A DNA stretch of 13,597 nucleotides, taken from positions 1 through 13,597 of the forward strand of contig WFQA01000209.1 in assembly GCA_015487255.1 (NCBI GenBank), in the 5' to 3' direction. This document shows, one piece after another, positions 7,809 through 13,597 of this stretch. Made by a program: the position numbers and the translations under genes. Source of the DNA: Paracoccaceae bacterium (GTDB lineage: Bacteria; Pseudomonadota; Alphaproteobacteria; Rhodobacterales; Rhodobacteraceae). The notes under the pieces were generated by a model that saw only the letters and a program-made list of their open reading frames with translations, searched no databases and was not told the DNA's origin. The stretch's first letter is position 1. Each line of letters starts with the position of its first letter.

Positions 7809-9002
7809 TTAACCCCCCACCGGGCAAATCTCCAGCCCGCGGATAAACACGCTGGCCATCGGCGATGGGGCGCGCAGGCTGAAATAAAGATCAACCGTGC
7901 CGGGGGTGGGGATATCAAGGTCGCACTGGCCGTGGGATTCAGATGGCAGATATATTTTGCGCCCCCGGCTATCGGCATCCGGCCCCAGAGAAAGGGTCAC
8001 CGTTTCCGGCCCGAAGTTTTGCGCATAGGCGGCAATATTGGCCGGCATCGGCACCTCGATACCGCGAAAAACCAGCTCAAGCCTGCCATCATGGCCCGGA
8101 TGCAGGGAAAATGCATCGCGCCCGCGCAGGCGTTTGGCGGTGCCGCCTTTTACCTCCGGCTCGGGCAGGGCCGAAGCCGGGATGATATGGCGTGCCTTGC
8201 CGGAGGCCATTTCGGGCAGGCGGATACCGGGCAGGCCCTGCCAGACACGCAGCGCCAGAGGGGCTGTTGCCGGGGCGGCATGCAGGGTTTCAAGCGGGGT
8301 CGGCAGGCTCAGCCCCAGCGCAAATTCGCTTGTTATCTCCAGCACCACATCCCCGGCCAGCCCGGCAAGCGGCCTGGTCAGCAGGGCGCGCTGCCAGCCC
8401 GGCGCGTGGGCCTCAAGGATGAGCGATGGGGCAAAATCCGCCCCCACCGGCCGGGTGAAGCGCAATTCGGCCTTGCCCGGCCCCATGGCCCAGATATCGA
8501 CCGCGACCAGCCCGGCCGAGCCAACCGGCAGGCGCTGTTGCACCCTGCCCGCAGGTAGCGCCTGATCGGCATATTCCCAGGCCCGCGCGCAGGTGAATTT
8601 GGGGGCAAAGCTGCTGTTGAGGAAATCCTCCACCTGATTGAAGCTTTGCTGAAGCTGCATGTAATCGCCGCGCAATAGCGCATTTTCGCTGCGCAGGGCG
8701 GTATTTTCCATCCGCAGCTGCGCCCGATGGTCAAGCGCCGTTTTCAGGGCCAGCGGTGGCAGCTCATGCACGGTTTTTGCCGCCAGAACCGGCACGGCCA
8801 GCGCCTTTATCAACGCCGCCATCGGGCCATTGGCAAAGGTGGACATATCTTTTGGGTCAAGCAGCAGCGCCAGCGGTGGCAATCCGGGCCAGACCGGGTT
8901 TTCATCGGCCAGCCAGGGGGTGATGTCACAAAGCCGCATACCCGCGACAGTGCCTTGCAGCAGGCTGTGGCTCACCAGCAATATCGGGGTTTGATCATCC
9001 AT
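7809..9002 (-). CDS. Unrecognised coiled-coil protein of the glycan operon
   Basis: The product has 397 residues from the chosen ATG at 9002. That start has GGGA nine bases upstream (9015-9012) and overlaps the upstream gene by 8 bp (ATGGATGA), which favours it over longer in-frame starts inside the upstream gene. I recognise no family. The N-terminal third (1-85) looks like an alpha/beta segment with a twice-used LPPLAL motif (41-46 and 81-86). Residues about 86-128 form a heptad-like coiled coil (ALKTALDHRAQLRMENTALR onward). The rest (135-397) is rich in beta-prone and Pro/Gly stretches, resembling carbohydrate-binding or jelly-roll-like modules, but this is only an impression. There is no signal peptide or membrane helix. 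Its place between a pyruvyl-transferase-like gene and a glycosyltransferase gene, both tightly coupled, suggests a scaffold or partner protein in the same pathway. Confidence -1.
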   Translation of the reverse strand: MDDQTPILLVSHSLLQGTVAGMRLCDITPWLADENPVWPGLPPLALLLDPKDMSTFANGPMAALIKALAVPVLAAKTVHELPPLALKTALDHRAQLRMENTALRSENALLRGDYMQLQQSFNQVEDFLNSSFAPKFTCARAWEYADQALPAGRVQQRLPVGSAGLVAVDIWAMGPGKAELRFTRPVGADFAPSLILEAHAPGWQRALLTRPLAGLAGDVVLEITSEFALGLSLPTPLETLHAAPATAPLALRVWQGLPGIRLPEMASGKARHIIPASALPEPEVKGGTAKRLRGRDAFSLHPGHDGRLELVFRGIEVPMPANIAAYAQNFGPETVTLSLGPDADSRGRKIYLPSESHGQCDLDIPTPGTVDLYFSLRAPSPMASVFIRGLEICPVGG

Positions 9003-10146
9003 TTGCGTTTTTCCCATCGGTTTTGGCGCGAGGGGCATCCCCGAGCAGCCGCATAAAGGGCGGAGATAGTTCCACGCTGTTTTCCCGCATGAAGCCATAA
9101 AGACCCTCTGCCGCCTTTTGCCTGATCGCCTGATAGCGCGCCGGGGTGAAATTGATGATCGATTTCAGATATTCCCGCCCGGCCCCCGGGGCGAAATCAT
9201 GGGCGCGGATATAAGGCAGGCCGGCACTGGCACAGGCGCTCTCGGTGGCGCTATCTTCAACCACCATCAGCCCCATGCGCTGGGTTTGCAACGCCAGCGC
9301 CACCCCCTGAAAACTGCCCCCTGCCACCAGATCGTAGCGGCGCAGAGAATCCATCCATGCCCCTGTATTAAAATAGGCGCGCAGATGATTCCGGCAAAAA
9401 CGGCGAAAGGCAGCATCGGGCATATCGGGGTTGAAGCGCCGTTTCAACGCGGCAAAATCCGCCTTGCTGACCGGGGCAAACTCGCCGCGCGCCATTTGCA
9501 GCGCCCCCAGCCCGTGCTGCACGATATATCCGCCCTGCACCGGCCCGTCAAAGGCCAGCGCAAGCAGCGCCCGCTCCGCCGGGCGGGTGCGGTTTTTGTG
9601 GCCCGCCACCACGCAAATCGCCTCGGGCAGCTTATGGCGCGCCCAGTTGGCGGCAATGCGCGCCCCGAGATCGGGAGCGGGGTTGATGAATTGCGAAAGG
9701 CTGGCCCCGCAAGCTACACCCGACACCCCCGCCGTCCGCAGCGCGGCCTGATCGACCTCGCTATTCACCCGGATATTCAGCCTATCGCCAAAGGCCCTGA
9801 ACCAGGCAATCGCTGAAGCATCCAGCGCCTCAACCGTCAGATCAACCGCCATGACAGGGGTTTTGAGCGCGGTGATAAAAGTGGCATCCACCCCTTGCGC
9901 CTGCGCCTGCGCCGGGGTGGTGCCGACGACCACCACCAGATCGGAGATTTTATCAATCGCCGCAACCCCCAAAGCCGGGTCGATAAAACGCACAGCCCCT
10001 TTCAGCAGTTTTTGCAAAGCCGCCAGCGGCAATAGCCGCCCGGTATCCACCCCCAGCCCGGCCAGCAGCGCCCCGGTTTTCATATTGGCATAGAGCAACG
10101 GATCAAAGGGCTTCCACAATACCGATATGCGTTTGATTTCAGTCAT
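8995..10146 (-). CDS. Polysaccharide pyruvyl transferase family-like protein with altered active-site motif
   Basis: The 383-residue product starts at the ATG at 10146; an AGGTGG lies 12 bases upstream, and a TTG at 10173 is a less likely start. The layout follows PF04230-type proteins: an N-terminal half ending in LNIRVNSE...GVACGASLSQFINP (about 123-156), equivalent to the family's Arg-Gly and Gly-Cys-Pro-Ser-x-Phe block, then FNTGAWMDSLRRYDLVAG (259-276) and a C-terminal VVEDSATESACASAGLPYIR segment. The family motif Gly-x-Arg-x-His-Gly, whose His is important in characterised members, reads GGSFQG here (276-281), so Arg and His are replaced by Ser and Gln. Classical members move pyruvate from PEP onto sugars. 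This one may use other chemistry or be non-catalytic. It is the first gene of a three-gene operon and overlaps the next gene by 8 bp. Confidence -1.
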   Translation of the reverse strand: MTEIKRISVLWKPFDPLLYANMKTGALLAGLGVDTGRLLPLAALQKLLKGAVRFIDPALGVAAIDKISDLVVVVGTTPAQAQAQGVDATFITALKTPVMAVDLTVEALDASAIAWFRAFGDRLNIRVNSEVDQAALRTAGVSGVACGASLSQFINPAPDLGARIAANWARHKLPEAICVVAGHKNRTRPAERALLALAFDGPVQGGYIVQHGLGALQMARGEFAPVSKADFAALKRRFNPDMPDAAFRRFCRNHLRAYFNTGAWMDSLRRYDLVAGGSFQGVALALQTQRMGLMVVEDSATESACASAGLPYIRAHDFAPGAGREYLKSIINFTPARYQAIRQKAAEGLYGFMRENSVELSPPFMRLLGDAPRAKTDGKNANG

Positions 10147-10289
10147 TTGATTTTTCGACCACCTGTTTACCAATTGGAACCGCTTTTGGCTTTATCCTTG
10201 AATTTAATTATGTCAACAATAGGCCAAGCCTCGATAAACCTTTCAAAACCATAAAATACCCCTTATAGGTTGAATTGTTCGTATAAGAT
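10147..10289. promoter_or_regulatory. AT-rich divergent promoter region
   Basis: This gap separates the pyruvyl-transferase-like operon (minus) from the sulfotransferase gene (plus) and is clearly AT-richer than its surroundings. On the minus strand a perfect TTGACA occurs at 10216-10211, but the best -10 (GATAAA) is only 14 bp away. On the plus strand TTGAAT (10270-10275) is followed after 18 bp by TATTAG with an extended TG (10292 onward falls inside the annotated gene start). Both promoters are guesses by eye. Confidence -1.
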
Positions 10290-11141
10290 ATGCTATTAGC
10301 GCAAGCAGCAATGGTAAAGAATTTTCAGATTAAACAACAGGGCCTTGATTTGAACAAACGATTTGGCATTTTGCTGGCGCGGCAGCGTTCCGGAACCGGC
10401 GCATTGGGCACCATTCTGGACAAGCATTCCCAGATTAAATATCTGGGCGAAATCTTCCATCCCGGCAATGTCGGCTCGGCGCATAATTTTTTCACCTACA
10501 AGCTTGAGGCGGTCAAGAAAGATCCCGAGCTGATGCTGCCCGAGCGCGGGCTTGAGCTGCTGAACGGGTTTCTGGAGTGGAAGGCCGAGGTTATCAAAGA
10601 TCAGCTACCGGTGATCGATGTGAAATATTCCTCGCTGCATCACCTGACCTCGCCCTGGCTGGAGCCGGCCGCCCGCCCGGCGCTGCTCACCCATTGCATC
10701 AACCACCGCCTGCCGATCATCCACCTGACGCGTGAAAACTATCTGCACGGGTTTGTCTCCGGGCGGCTGGCGGAGGCCAACAAAGTGTGGCATGCCCGTT
10801 CGGAAACCGAAATCAAGGTCACCTCGGTGGAGATTGATACCGAGATGCTGCTCTCCAGCTTTCGCCAGACCAGGGCCAGTGTTGAGCTGGTGCGGCACTG
10901 GCTTGGCAAGCGGCATTTTGTTTATGAGGTCGAATATGCCAACCTGTTTACCCCGGATGGCAATTTCTCGGATGATGTCCGCGTTGAGCTGGAAGACCTG
11001 CTCGATATTGACGCCTTCACCGATACCACCCCGGTTTTTGTCAAGCAAAACAAGGCGCCGCTCACTGAATCGATCAAGAATTATGAGCAGGTTTTTGACG
11101 CTTTGAAAGACACAGAATATGTCTGGATGCTGGAAACATAG
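10290..11141 (+). CDS. Sulfotransferase family protein (PAPS-dependent type)
   Basis: The 283-residue product (from the first ATG) carries the sulfotransferase 5'-phosphosulfate loop RQRSGTGALGT (31-41), an EIFHP motif (54-58) as in bacterial Stf0-like enzymes, and the 3'-phosphate motif R148-E-N-Y-L-H-G-F-V-S157. Such enzymes move sulfate from PAPS to hydroxyl groups of glycans, lipids or small molecules; the acceptor is unknown. The start is uncertain. ATG 10290 and ATG 10311 lack good ribosome sites, whereas an in-frame TTG at 10350 has AGGG seven bases upstream and would give a protein of 263 residues beginning just before the conserved core. A candidate -10 box overlapping 10294-10299 also favours a later start. 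It is divergent from the glycan operon, which suggests a shared pathway. It is followed by 188 bp without a gene. Confidence -1.
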   Translation: MLLAQAAMVKNFQIKQQGLDLNKRFGILLARQRSGTGALGTILDKHSQIKYLGEIFHPGNVGSAHNFFTYKLEAVKKDPELMLPERGLELLNGFLEWKAEVIKDQLPVIDVKYSSLHHLTSPWLEPAARPALLTHCINHRLPIIHLTRENYLHGFVSGRLAEANKVWHARSETEIKVTSVEIDTEMLLSSFRQTRASVELVRHWLGKRHFVYEVEYANLFTPDGNFSDDVRVELEDLLDIDAFTDTTPVFVKQNKAPLTESIKNYEQVFDALKDTEYVWMLET

Positions 11142-11235
11142 CCAATCAGGGCTTTGAAGGCGGGGCAGGATGGCCCTCCCCTCTCGCCCGCAGCTATTGC
11201 CGGCGCGCGCTTGGGCGAAGAGCAGTTCAAAGAAC

Positions 11236-11251
11236 ATTAAGGCGTTTTGCG
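11236..11251 (+). repeat. Solitary copy of the nested-palindrome outer arm
   Basis: ATTAAGGCGTTTTGCG here is identical to 11653-11668, and the next seven bases match at five positions. It lies upstream of tRNA-Arg, while the full element lies downstream, so the tRNA is bracketed by direct copies. A 12-bp perfect palindrome, GAATTGCAATTC, also occurs nearby at 11290-11301. Confidence -1.
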
Positions 11252-11329
11252 TTCGATTGTGGCCACCCAGCGTCGAGCACCTGATTCTGGAATTGCAATT
11301 CATTCGGCGATGCGCCAAAAGGCGGGTGT

Positions 11330-11406
11330 GGTCCCGTGGCTCAACTGGATAGAGCAGCCCCCTCCTAAGGGGCAGGTTGCAGGTTCGAATCCCGCCGGGA
11401 TCACCA
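11330..11406 (+). tRNA. tRNA-Arg (anticodon CCT)
   Basis: The 77-nt cloverleaf includes an encoded CCA (11404-11406). The acceptor GGTCCCG pairs with CGGGATC (one G-U), the D arm is GCTC/GAGC, the anticodon stem is GCCCC/GGGGC with loop CTCCTAA (anticodon CCT, reading AGG), and the T loop is TTCGAAT. The T stem GCAGG/CCCGC holds one A-C mismatch at pair 51-63. The discriminator is A. No clear promoter was found just upstream. The antisense strand gives a well-known type of spurious ORF. Confidence -1.
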
Positions 11407-11653
11407 ATTATCTTTCCATTACAATTAATTAACGGGCCGTTATCGGGCGAACCATTGCCAAATAGTGTTACACATATCCTATACACTCTCGCAGAATCAG
11501 GTATGGCATGCACAAAGCATCCGGTTTTATGGGGGAATTCACATACTGGCGGGGAAACAGCCGTCTGTAGCAATATGCCGCCCTTCCCAACCGGAAAAAA
11601 CCTCCGTTGCTCCACCTCAAACCCGAGGGTAATTGGGGCGCAGGTCAACTTTA
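11407..11653. other. AT-richer non-coding gap after tRNA-Arg
   Basis: No gene is supported between tRNA-Arg and the nested inverted repeat. Short open frames exist but show no family resemblance and no ribosome sites. Composition is less GC-rich than the neighbouring genes (for example CATTACAATTAATTAA at about 11418-11433), which is compatible with a former insertion at the tRNA 3' end. No integrase gene or duplicated tRNA end is present in the window, so an attachment site cannot be claimed. Confidence -1.
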
Positions 11654-11769
11654 TTAAGGCGTTTTGCGCTTGATTTGAATCGGTTTTACCATTGAACGCG
11701 ATTGTTTCACAATCACTGCCTCAATGGTAAAACCGACAGGTGGTTCAGACAAAGCGCAAAACGCTTTAA
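11654..11769. repeat. 116-bp nested inverted-repeat element
   Basis: Three concentric inverted repeats share one centre. The outer arms are 11654-11671 (TTAAGGCGTTTTGCGCTT) and 11752-11769, pairing at 17 of 18 positions (the exception is a G-T). The middle arms are 11680-11695 (TCGGTTTTACCATTGA) and 11721-11736, perfect over 16 bp. The inner arms are GATTGT (11700-11705) and ACAATC (11709-11714), around a 3-base loop. Each outer arm can also fold on itself (AAAGCG-CAAAA-CGCTTT at 11751-11767). There is no GC-rich stem with a T tract, so it is not a classical terminator. It resembles a small non-autonomous repeat (MITE- or RIME-like) in the gap between tRNA-Arg and the sixA-like gene. No transposase is present. 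Confidence -1.
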
Positions 11770-11837
11770 AATCTCTTGAAAGAAATGTACTTGCAGCAAA
11801 TGAGCAGCCAATATTGGGCACCACGGGCAGGCAAAGG

Positions 11838-12359
11838 TTACTGCGGCAAATCTGATCGGGGCAGGTTGCGCGGAGCGATGTAGGCAATGAACTTTCCGGT
11901 GCCCATCTGCACCCCGTTCCAGTTATCAGCCTTGAAATCCAGCACGGTTACCGCCCCGGTTGGATATTTGCGAAAGGCCTCATGATCTGGTGGCGGGTCG
12001 CGGCGCAGATCGCGGGCGAATTCGCCGATGCCGGGCATGTGGCCAAGCATCAGCACCGTATCACCACTGGCGGCGTGCAGGCTGGCCAGCATGGTGGCGG
12101 GGCCGGCCAGATAAAGCGCATCCTGAAACTTCACCTCCGGGGCGGCGCCAAGGGTTTGGGCAATGCCCTCCCAGGTTTGCGCACAGCGGCTGGCGTTGGA
12201 GGAAAGAACCTGATCGGGAATAAACCCTTCACCCTTCAGCCAGTTGCCTATTTTGAGCGCGGCATCGCAGCCCCGCGCATTGAGCGGGCGGGTTTTATCA
12301 TCCGCCGCATCGCTGGACCAGCTTGATTTGGCGTGGCGGATCAGGATCAGTCGTTTCAT
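11838..12359 (-). CDS. SixA-like histidine phosphatase family protein
   Basis: This 173-residue cytoplasmic protein belongs to the histidine phosphatase (phosphoglycerate mutase-like) superfamily, SixA branch by size and motifs. The catalytic LIRHAKSSW block (6-14) gives Arg8 and His9, the nucleophile. Arg58 in SSNASRCAQTW binds phosphate, and His107 in LGHMPGIGE is the second catalytic His. SixA in enterobacteria removes phosphate from a His residue of phosphotransfer proteins; the target here is unknown. The start is the ATG at 12359, preceded four bases away by GGAGG (12368-12364); a longer frame from 12395 lacks such a site. It lies 49 bp downstream of the hydroxylase-like gene on the same strand and may be co-transcribed with it. 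Confidence -1.
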   Translation of the reverse strand: MKRLILIRHAKSSWSSDAADDKTRPLNARGCDAALKIGNWLKGEGFIPDQVLSSNASRCAQTWEGIAQTLGAAPEVKFQDALYLAGPATMLASLHAASGDTVLMLGHMPGIGEFARDLRRDPPPDHEAFRKYPTGAVTVLDFKADNWNGVQMGTGKFIAYIAPRNLPRSDLPQ

Positions 12360-12363
12360 ATTG

Positions 12364-12368
12364 CCTCC
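12364..12368 (-). promoter_or_regulatory. Shine-Dalgarno site fixing the SixA-like start
   Basis: The minus strand reads GGAGG, four bases and then ATG at 12359. It places the N-terminus directly before the MKRLILIRHAK block and excludes the 12 extra residues of the longer frame. Confidence -1.
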
Positions 12369-12408
12369 GGAGTTGCCGTTTGACTCTGCCCGCAAATCTT
12401 TGTGCTGT

Positions 12409-13203
12409 CTACAGCTTATCGGCAGGCAGTTTCAAGGCCCAAAGCAGCTTGGCCGGCTCTTCGCCCTGCCAGCGCAGGCCCACGGTCATACCGTCATGGC
12501 CCTTGGCGGGCTGGGCGATATAGGTGCGGAAGATCCGGTCCCAGACCGACATGGCAAAGCCGTAATTGCTATCGTGCTCGGCGCGTTTGTCGGAGTGGTG
12601 AATCCGGTGCATATCCGGGGTGACCAGCACCAGCCGGATGAGGGCATCCAGTTTTTTTGGCAGCTTCATATTGGCGTGGTTGAACATGGCCGTGCCATTG
12701 AGGATGATCTCAAACAACACCACCGCCAGTGCCGCAGGCCCAAGCAGATAGACCAGCCCGATTTTCAGCAGCATCGAAAAGGCGATCTCGACCGGATGGA
12801 AGCGAAAGGCCGAGGTGACATCGAGGTCACGATCCGAGTGGTGAACCCGGTGAAACCGCCACAAGAAATTGATTTTGTGCGAGATCAGGTGCTGAAACCA
12901 GATAGCAAAATCAAGGATCAAAACCGCCAGAAGCACCTCCAGCCAGCCGGGCCAGTTCAGCGCGTTGAACAGCCCCCAGCCATTGACACCGGCATCATAG
13001 GCCGCGCCCACCGCAAGCAGCGGCATCAGCAGCGCCATCAGATAGATGGTGCCGGTATTGAGAATGCTTATCGCCCAGTTGGTGGTCCAGCGTTTGGCGC
13101 GGGTTTGCACCCGCTTGCGGCGCGGAATCCAGGCTTCAATGGCGGCAAAGAGCACAAACAGGCCAAAAAAGATCGACAGGCGGATGATGTTTTCGTTTTC
13201 CAT
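12409..13203 (-). CDS. Fatty acid hydroxylase/sterol desaturase family membrane protein
   Basis: This 264-residue integral membrane di-iron enzyme is of the fatty acid hydroxylase superfamily. The histidine clusters are H105-x3-H109 (FQHLISHK), H118-x2-H121-H122 (HRVHHS), H199-x2-H202-H203 (HRIHHS) and His176 (FNHANM). Together they form the non-haem di-iron site used for O2-dependent hydroxylation or desaturation of lipids such as fatty acids, carotenoids or hopanoid-like substrates; the substrate is unknown. Membrane helices are visible at about 8-25, 45-66, 87-105 and 140-170. The start ATG 13203 gives the usual MENEN-type N-terminus; a longer frame from 13233 has no better ribosome site. 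It lies 100 bp after nuoN and 49 bp before the sixA-like gene, all on the minus strand. Confidence -1.
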   Translation of the reverse strand: MENENIIRLSIFFGLFVLFAAIEAWIPRRKRVQTRAKRWTTNWAISILNTGTIYLMALLMPLLAVGAAYDAGVNGWGLFNALNWPGWLEVLLAVLILDFAIWFQHLISHKINFLWRFHRVHHSDRDLDVTSAFRFHPVEIAFSMLLKIGLVYLLGPAALAVVLFEIILNGTAMFNHANMKLPKKLDALIRLVLVTPDMHRIHHSDKRAEHDSNYGFAMSVWDRIFRTYIAQPAKGHDGMTVGLRWQGEEPAKLLWALKLPADKL

Positions 13204-13245
13204 GCCAGCAACTTGGCGCTTTGCCCAGGGCATTTCAAGTCACAT

Positions 13246-13264
13246 TCACGAGATATATTCGTGA
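13246..13264. repeat. Short inverted repeat upstream of the hydroxylase gene
   Basis: TCACGA (13246-13251) and TCGTGA (13259-13264) are perfect inverted copies around a 7-base AT spacer. It lies 43 bp upstream of the hydroxylase start, in the gap after nuoN. The size and position suit a dimeric regulator site. A weak hairpin in a nuoN-containing transcript is the alternative. Confidence -1.
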
Positions 13265-13303
13265 TATTGAATTTATGCCCAGGCTTTTTGCAATTCCGGC
13301 CGC

Positions 13304-13597
13304 TCATCCGGTGATCAGCTGGGTAAACAGGCCAAACAGCAGCGTGACCAGCAAGGTCGAGACCCAGACAACAGCGCCCGCCGCACCGGCAGAGGCAACC
13401 TCCGCCCCATTGTCAGGCTGGTAAAGCGCCACGATTATGCGCAGATAAACCGCCAGTGCCAGCACCGAATTGAGGATGGCGATCACCGCCAGCCACAAAA
13501 ACCCGGTCTCGATCGCCGCGCCAAACAGCAACGCCTTGCCAAAAAAGCCAAACAGCGGCGGAATACCGGCCAGCGACAGCAGAAAAACCACCATGGC
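13304..13597 (-). CDS. nuoN: NADH-quinone oxidoreductase subunit N (NuoN), C-terminal part
   Basis: About 97 C-terminal residues are present; the gene enters the window from the right edge, so its start is outside. The segment FLLSLAGIPPLFGFFGKALL is the conserved helix of proton-pumping subunits of complex I and Mrp-type antiporters, with the usual Lys. It is followed by the NSVLALAVYLRIIVALY helix and a last C-terminal helix ending in LFTQLITG. The match to NuoN is better than to NuoM or NuoL because the protein ends soon after this pair of helices. It acts in the inner membrane, coupling NADH oxidation to proton transfer. In related bacteria nuoN is often followed by birA; here the next gene downstream is the hydroxylase-like gene, 100 bp away. 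Confidence -1.
   Translation of the reverse strand, partial: AMVVFLLSLAGIPPLFGFFGKALLFGAAIETGFLWLAVIAILNSVLALAVYLRIIVALYQPDNGAEVASAGAAGAVVWVSTLLVTLLFGLFTQLITG

Noticed and set aside
7038..8558. Plus-strand open frame of 506 codons
   Set aside because: It lies opposite the glycosyltransferase and coiled-coil genes, which have clear motifs and ribosome sites. Its composition (Arg, Gln, Ala, Pro rich) is typical of a GC-rich antisense shadow.
8743..8882. Direct DNA repeat GCCAGCGGTGGCA in the coiled-coil gene
   Set aside because: It simply encodes the repeated LPPLAL peptide; too short to be a separate element.
10605..11648. Long minus-strand open frame (347 codons) across the sulfotransferase gene and tRNA-Arg
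   Set aside because: It is antisense to a well-supported gene, and part of it (DPGGIRTCNLPLRRG) is the well-known false translation of an antisense tRNA-Arg.
11377..11673. Plus-strand 98-codon frame starting inside tRNA-Arg
   Set aside because: It begins within the tRNA and has no recognisable domain; it is unlikely to be translated.
11654..11769. Rho-independent terminator for tRNA-Arg or the sixA-like gene
   Set aside because: The stems are not GC-rich and no T tract follows either side, and the nested three-layer design is unlike a terminator.
11407..11837. Integrated element with attachment site at tRNA-Arg
   Set aside because: No integrase and no duplicated tRNA 3' end were found, so only a repeat element is claimed.
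11654..11887. Minus-strand 77-codon frame through the palindrome
   Set aside because: It is created by the inverted repeat and overlaps the sixA-like 3' end; no ribosome site or family resemblance.
1..13597. CRISPR array, transposase or prophage genes
   Set aside because: No regularly spaced repeats and no such protein families were seen on either strand.

Overview
This looks like a chromosomal segment of a moderately GC-rich alphaproteobacterium, most likely of the Rhodobacterales. The reasons are the overall base composition, the family mix (DUF1194, NnrS, a PyrB-coupled membrane protein, a SixA-type phosphatase, NuoN) and the tRNA sequences. This placement is inferred from gene content only; no search was run.

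Left part (1-4826). A truncated isocitrate lyase/PEP mutase family gene leads into a secreted VWA-like DUF1194 protein and an NnrS haem-copper membrane protein. After a candidate promoter comes pyrB (aspartate carbamoyltransferase), coupled by an ATGA overlap to a small two-helix membrane protein with a PH-like tail. Facing this run is a ferric-reductase-like haem-binding membrane protein (MsrQ/YedZ type) on the minus strand, with only 3 bp between the stops.

Middle part (4827-11141). A 368-bp gap holds a weak coding-like remnant. tRNA-Trp(CCA) follows, with a good sigma-70 type promoter. Next is a tightly packed minus-strand operon of three genes: a polysaccharide pyruvyl transferase-like protein whose usual Arg-x-His-Gly motif is changed, an unrecognised protein with a coiled coil, and an 823-residue protein that fuses a GT2 and a GT4 glycosyltransferase. 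A PAPS-type sulfotransferase is transcribed divergently from a shared AT-rich promoter region. These four genes look like a small module for building or decorating an anionic surface glycan. That role is inferred.

Right part (11142-13597). tRNA-Arg(CCT) is followed by an AT-richer gap with a 116-bp nested inverted-repeat element (11654-11769). An extra copy of the element's outer arm lies on the other side of the tRNA. Then come three minus-strand genes: the C-terminus of nuoN (respiratory complex I), a fatty acid hydroxylase/sterol desaturase family membrane enzyme and a SixA-like histidine phosphatase.

The window is mostly ordinary accessory and housekeeping sequence. The points most worth checking are the nested palindrome beside tRNA-Arg, the altered pyruvyl-transferase-like protein with its unknown coiled-coil partner, and the pyrB-coupled membrane protein. 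No CRISPR array, transposase, integrase or prophage gene was seen.
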